From: Taudactylus pleione
Taxonomy: Eukaryota > Chordata > Amphibia > Anura > Myobatrachidae
Length of the DNA: 64,000 nt
Direction: 5' to 3'
NCBI GenBank assembly: GCA_031769625.1
Contig: JAUIMM010000645.1
Coordinates: 2,026,001-2,090,000, forward strand
This document shows positions 59,209 to 64,000 of this stretch, one piece after another. The position numbers and the translations under genes are program-made. Numbering within the stretch: position 1 is the stretch's first letter; each line of letters begins with the position of its first letter. Under the pieces are notes generated by a model that saw nothing but the letters and a program-made list of their open reading frames with translations, had not been told where the DNA came from and did not search any database.

Positions 59209-60799
59209 TCCCTGGTCGTATCCAGGTGGAGACTGGGAGGTGACCTAATGGGGCCGTTTCATGGGTGTGTGTGGGAGAGCTGCTATGTTCCCAATCACAA
59301 ATCCACAGCGTCCTAGGCCATGTGTAGTTGGATTAGAGGAGAGTAGCCAGAGGGGTTGTTGATGATGCGATCGATGTTGTGTCGATGTTGGTGTGTTTAC
59401 AATCTCCATTGCAAAAGCACAAACTATGCAGCCTGAAAGTGGGTGTCTCAGCGCTCGTACTCTCCATCGCACCGTCCTGCAAGCCGAGTCTGAGATCAGC
59501 ATTTGTATATTCCTGCACCCACCATTGCAAGAGCAGCTGCATTTGCCACCATCTGTCACTCAGACCCACAAACGCTTAATCGCTCACAATAAAGGCCATT
59601 CTATGATGTTACCCTAGCATGCGGCTAGTGCAATATGTGATGGTGCGACCCTTCTCCTGCCATGGATGTACCCTCTTATGGTGGCAGCAGACTCCATGCC
59701 TCCCTTCCCCTGCCATGGATGTACCCTCTTATGGTGGCAGCAGACTCCATGCCTCCCTTCCCCTGTCATGGATGTACCCTCTTACGGTGGCAGCAGACTC
59801 CATGCCTCCCTTCTCCTGCCATGGATGTACCCTCTTATGGTGGCAGCAGACTCCACAAGCTCCCTTCTCCTGCCATAGATGTACCCTCTTACGGTGGCAG
59901 AAAACTCCACACGCTCCCTTCTCCTGCCATGGATGTACCCTCTTACGGTGGCAACAGACTCCATGCCTCCCTTCTCCTGCCATGGATGTACCCTCTTACA
60001 GTGGCAGCAGACTCCAAAAGCTCCCTTCTCCTGCCATGGATGTACCCTCTTACGGTGGCAGAAGATTCCACATGCTCCCTTCTCCTGCCATGGATGTACC
60101 CTCTTATGATGGCAGCAGACTCCACGCACTCCTTTCTCCTGCCATGGATGTACCCTCTTATGGTGGCAGCAGAGTCCACGTGCTCCCTTCTCCTGCCATG
60201 GATGTACCCTCTTACGGTGGCAACAGACTCCACACGTTCCCTTCTCCTGCCATGGATGTAGCCTCTTACGGTGGCAGCAGACTCCATACCTCCCTTCTCC
60301 TGCTGTACCTCTTAATGTGGCAGCAAACTCCATGTGCTCCTGTCTCCTGCTGTGGATGTACCCTCATACGGTGGGAGCAGACATGCGCTCCCTTCTCCGA
60401 TGGTGCGGCAATAGCCGGTGGTGGATAGTTAATAGTTGATGCTGCGGCTTTGGGAGCCAATGGCAGCACAGTGGTATAGGTGCGGCTAGGAAGCCATAGG
60501 GAAGCTGGAGACAGCACTGAAGCCACCACAAGAAAACCAGAATCTTCACCACGAGGAGAACCAGAACGCTGACCATGCAGCCAAGCTGAGGGAATCGACA
60601 GATGCGCTATAGTCTGCAAAAGTCCCGTGTCTACAAAATAGGAGGAACAACCAATCAAGCTACAGTGTGGATGACACGTCACTTCCTAAGGCGTACCGAT
60701 CGCCTAGCAACAGGAGAAACTGGAGTAACCCCGTCCTGACTGGGTAAACTGCTCAAGGGAGACAAGTCATGACCACGACTTGTAACAGTATGAGACAGG
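59209..60799. repeat. 1,591-bp tandem duplication, copy A
   Basis: Starts TCCCTGGTCGTATCCAGG and ends GTATGAGACAGG. It is repeated immediately at 60800-62390. The copy holds a non-coding left part, a 53-bp minisatellite and a right part of about 410 bp with TGACCATGCAGCCAAGCTG and GATCGCCTAGCAACAGG. Read on the minus strand the right part starts TGTCTCATACTGTTACAAG and could be an LTR-like end, but I found no partner. Frames of up to 269 codons (59619-60428) are minisatellite translations. Confidence 0.95.
59651..60385 (+). repeat. 53-bp minisatellite in copy A
   Basis: About 13-14 units containing CTTCTCCTGCCATGGATGTA and CCCTCTTACGGTGGCAGCAG. All frames remain open in many units, giving overlapping frames on both strands. 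Confidence 0.95.
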
Positions 60800-62390
60800 T
60801 CCCTGGTCGTATCCAGGTGGAGACTGGGAGGTGACCTAATGGGGCCGTTTCATGGGTGTGTGTGGGAGAGCTGCTATGTTCCCAATCACAAATCCACAGC
60901 GTCCTAGGCCATGTGTAGTTGGATTAGAGGAGAGTAGCCAGAGGGGTTGTTGATGATGCGATCGATGTTGTGTCGATGTTGGTGTGTTTACAATCTCCAT
61001 TGCAAAAGCACAAACTATGCAGCCTGAAAGTGGGTGTCTCAGCGCTCGTACTCTCCATCGCACCGTCCTGCAAGCCGAGTCTGAGATCAGCATTTGTATA
61101 TTCCTGCACCCACCATTGCAAGAGCAGCTGCATTTGCCACCATCTGTCACTCAGACCCACAAACGCTTAATCGCTCACAATAAAGGCCATTCTATGATGT
61201 TACCCTAGCATGCGGCTGGTGCAATATGTGATGGTGCGACCCTTCTCCTGCCATGGATGTACCCTCTTATGGTGGCAGCAGACTCCATGCCTCCCTTCCC
61301 CTGCCATGGATGTACCCTCTTATGGTGGCAGCAGACTCCATGCCTCCCTTCCCCTGTCATGGATGTACCCTCTTACGGTGGCAGCAGACTCCATGCCTCC
61401 CTTCTCCTGCCATGGATGTACCCTCTTATGGTGGCAGCAGACTCCACAAGCTCCCTTCTCCTGCCATAGATGTACCCTCTTACGGTGGCAGAAAACTCCA
61501 CACGCTCCCTTCTCCTGCCATGGATGTACCCTCTTACGGTGGCAACAGACTCCATGCCTCCCTTCTCCTGCCATGGATGTACCCTCTTACAGTGGCAGCA
61601 GACTCCAAAAGCTCCCTTCTCCTGCCATGGATGTACCCTCTTACGGTGGCAGAAGATTCCACATGCTCCCTTCTCCTGCCATGGATGTACCCTCTTATGA
61701 TGGCAGCAGACTCCACGCACTCCTTTCTCCTGCCATGGATGTACCCTCTTATGGTGGCAGCAGAGTCCACGTGCTCCCTTCTCCTGCCATGGATGTACCC
61801 TCTTACGGTGGCAACAGACTCCACACGTTCCCTTCTCCTGCCATGGATGTAGCCTCTTACGGTGGCAGCAGACTCCATACCTCCCTTCTCCTGCTGTACC
61901 TCTTAATGTGGCAGCAAACTCCATGTGCTCCTGTCTCCTGCTGTGGATGTACCCTCATACGGTGGGAGCAGACATGCGCTCCCTTCTCCGATGGTGCGGC
62001 AATAGCCGGTGGTGGATAGTTAATAGTTGATGCTGCGGCTTTGGGAGCCAATGGCAGCACAGTGGTATAGGTGCGGCTAGGAAGCCATAGGGAAGCTGGA
62101 GACAGCACTGAAGCCACCACAAGAAAACCAGAATCTTCACCACGAGGAGAACCAGAACGCTGACCATGCAGCCAAGCTGAGGGAATCGACAGATGCGCTA
62201 TAGTCTGCAAAAGTCCCGTGTCTACAAAATAGGAGGAACAACCAATCAAGCTACAGTGTGGATGACACGTCACTTCCTAAGGCGTACCGATCGCCTAGCA
62301 ACAGGAGAAACTGGAGTAACCCCGTCCTGACTGGGTAAACTGCTCAAGGGAGACAAGTCATGACCACGACTTGTAACAGTATGAGACAGG
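60800..62390. repeat. 1,591-bp tandem duplication, copy B
   Basis: Direct second copy of 59209-60799. By eye the two differ at one position (A at 59627, G at 61218); every corresponding open frame has the same translation. The junction is clean, with no intervening bases. Confidence 0.95.
61242..61976 (+). repeat. 53-bp minisatellite in copy B
   Basis: Same array as in copy A, with the same unit order and variants, so it was duplicated as part of the larger block rather than expanded separately. Confidence 0.95.
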
Positions 62391-62894
62391 TCAGACTTAT
62401 GCACACGCTGCGTGGCTGACCGATCAGTGTCAATGTTACAGATGTTTACGCTGGTACACGTCATCGGGGGGATATGAGAAGGCAGCAGTGCGCGTCCCAG
62501 TGCTCAGGTATGCATTAGGATAATTTTGCAATGGTGATCCGTGAGAGATTACAGCTGCGATTCCATTTGCCTTCAAATCTATTTCAGACCCAATGGAACT
62601 GTGAGCAATATTGTGCACTAAGTATAGGGCAGTGCAAAGGCACTCCGATGATAGTGAATAGGATCAATCCAGGTGCCCAGATACGCACACCACCACCTAC
62701 CATCACATCCACGTATAAACATCTGAGCGCTCACTCACTGCAAACTTGCATTCAACTTTGCATCACCCTTTCGTCTGGTCTAGAAACTGCACAACTGCCC
62801 CAGAAAAGTCTGTTCTGTGAGTGAGACCAGGACAGCTGAGAACACTTCAAAATAACATGGAGCACAAGCAAAGCATATAGATCACCATACTACA
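62391..62894. other. Spacer, no gene seen
   Basis: Unique-looking sequence. A 97-codon plus frame (62531-62824) is not recognised. Confidence 0.45.
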
Positions 62895-62978
62895 GGCCTG
62901 ATTTAGAGGTGGGCGCAACTGCGTGTGCATTTGTTTCTGTTAGTGGAGTCATGCCTGTGATAATATGCAAAAGCTAGT
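62895..62978. mobile_element. Possible end of a GGGCCTGATTCA element
   Basis: GGCCTGATTTAGAGGTGGGC resembles the left terminus of this MITE type, and the 37-bp array begins 84 bp inside it. If real, this would be another array lying inside such an element. The right end is outside the window. Confidence 0.4.
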
Positions 62979-64000
62979 ATTAGAGAGGGTGTCCTGGCGG
63001 AAGCCCCATGGTGTTATTAGAGACGGTGTCCTGGCGGAAGCCCCATTGTGGAATTAGAGAGGGTGTCCTGGCGGCAGCCCCATGGTGTTATTAGAGACGG
63101 TGTCCTGGCGGCAGCCCCATGGTGTTATTAGAGACTGTGTCCTGGCGGAAGCCCCATGGTGTTATTAGAGAGGGTGTCCTGGCGGCAGCACCATGGTGTT
63201 ATTAGAGAGAGTGTCCTGGCTGCAGCCCCATGGTGTTATTAGAGAGGATGTCCTGGCTGCAGCCCCATGGTGTTATTAGAGAGGGTGTCAAGGCTGCAGC
63301 CCCATGGTGTTATTAGAAAGAGTATCCTGGCTGTAGCCCCATGGTGTGATTAGAGAGGGTGTCCTGGCTGAAGCCCCATGGTGTTATTAGAGACGGTGTC
63401 CTGGCCACAGCCCCATGGTGTTATTAGAGAGGGTGTCCTGGCTGTGGCTCCATGGTGTTATTAGAGAGGGTGTCCTGCCGGCAGCCCCATGGTGTGATTA
63501 GAGAGGGAGTCCTGGCTGCAGCCCCATGGTGTTATTAGAGGGTGTCCTGGCTGCAACCCCATGGTGTTATTAGAGAGGGTGTCCTGGCTGCAGCCCCATG
63601 GTGTTATTAGAGGGTGTCCTGGCTGCAACCCCATGATGTTCTTAGAGAGGGTGTCCTGGCTGTAGCACATGGTGTTATTAGAGAGAGTGTCTTGGCTGCA
63701 GCCCCATGGTGTTATTAGAGAGGGTGTCCTGGCTGCAGCCCCATGGTGTTATTAGAGAGGGTGTCCTGGCTGCAGCCCCATGGTTATTTTAGAGACGGTG
63801 TCCTGGCTACAACCCCATGATGTTATTAGAGACTGTGCCTTAGCTGCAACCCCATGGTGTTATTAGAGAGGGTGTCCTGGCTGCAGCCCCATGGTGTTAT
63901 TAGAGAGCGTGTCCTGGCTGCAGTCCCATGTTGCTATTAGAGATGGTGCCTTAGCTGCAGCCCCATGGTGTTATTATAGATGGTGCATTAGCTGCAGCCC
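62979..64000. repeat. 37-bp satellite running off the window
   Basis: About 27 units of 37 bp with TTAGAGAGGGTGTCCTGGCT and GCAGCCCCATGGTGTTA. Unit variants include GGCGGAAGCC and GGCGGCAGCC at the left and GCTGCAGCC to the right. The array is cut by the window end at 64000. Confidence 0.97.

Noticed and set aside
59619..60428. 269-codon frame and its twin at 61210-62019
   Set aside because: Made almost wholly of 53-bp minisatellite translation; overlapping frames are equally open on both strands.

Overview
The window looks like intergenic, repeat-saturated chromosomal DNA from a vertebrate, most probably an anuran amphibian. The evidence is the company of repeats: a tRNA-derived V-SINE with the central domain shared by fish and frog V-SINEs, L2-like and L1-like LINE ends, Penelope-like elements with hammerhead motifs, a sushi-like Ty3/gypsy element, a second gypsy fragment with a protease-then-integrase order, hAT-type elements beginning TAGAGATGAGCGG, and several MITE families. 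The species assignment is inference. I see no intact host protein-coding gene, no rRNA and no functional tRNA gene.

Layout. 1-5247 is a 77-bp satellite cut by the window start. 5675-7271 is a MITE-like element whose inside is a short 92-bp satellite; another MITE sits in one of the satellite units. 8226-16069 is a MITE interrupted by a decayed gypsy element (8459-12931, target duplication CATAA) and by a 44-bp satellite (about 12958-16012). 16070-25620 is a mosaic: a 2.6-kb non-autonomous hAT-like element with a nested SINE, two head-to-head L2-like LINE ends, a minus-strand L1-like insertion with a 16-bp target duplication and an embedded Penelope-like fragment, a minus-strand gypsy gag/protease/integrase relic, an unusual U5-PBS palindrome, and a Penelope-like terminal repeat with a hammerhead core. 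25647-36852 is an 11-kb array of a 21-bp unit. 37462-43880 holds a small hAT MITE, a 43-bp array, MITEs, a SINE fragment and a 3.4-kb array of a 32-bp unit lying inside a MITE. 44036-54860 is a second, much larger array of the same 92-bp satellite seen at 6131-7110. 55077-62894 has small MITEs, a dispersed GC-rich repeat and a 1,591-bp tandem duplication; 62979-64000 is a 37-bp array running off the window.

How the parts relate. The recurring theme is tandem arrays that lie inside, or are built from, non-autonomous DNA transposons. The 92-bp monomer can be aligned by eye to the terminal inverted repeat of the element that carries it, so it appears to be a MITE terminus that was amplified in tandem. 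Several arrays carry recent block duplications of 0.4-2.4 kb that look almost identical, so the region is either still expanding or partly duplicated in assembly. Because 21 is a multiple of 3 and many units lack stops, the arrays give long open frames on both strands (up to 440 codons); these are repeat artefacts, not genes.
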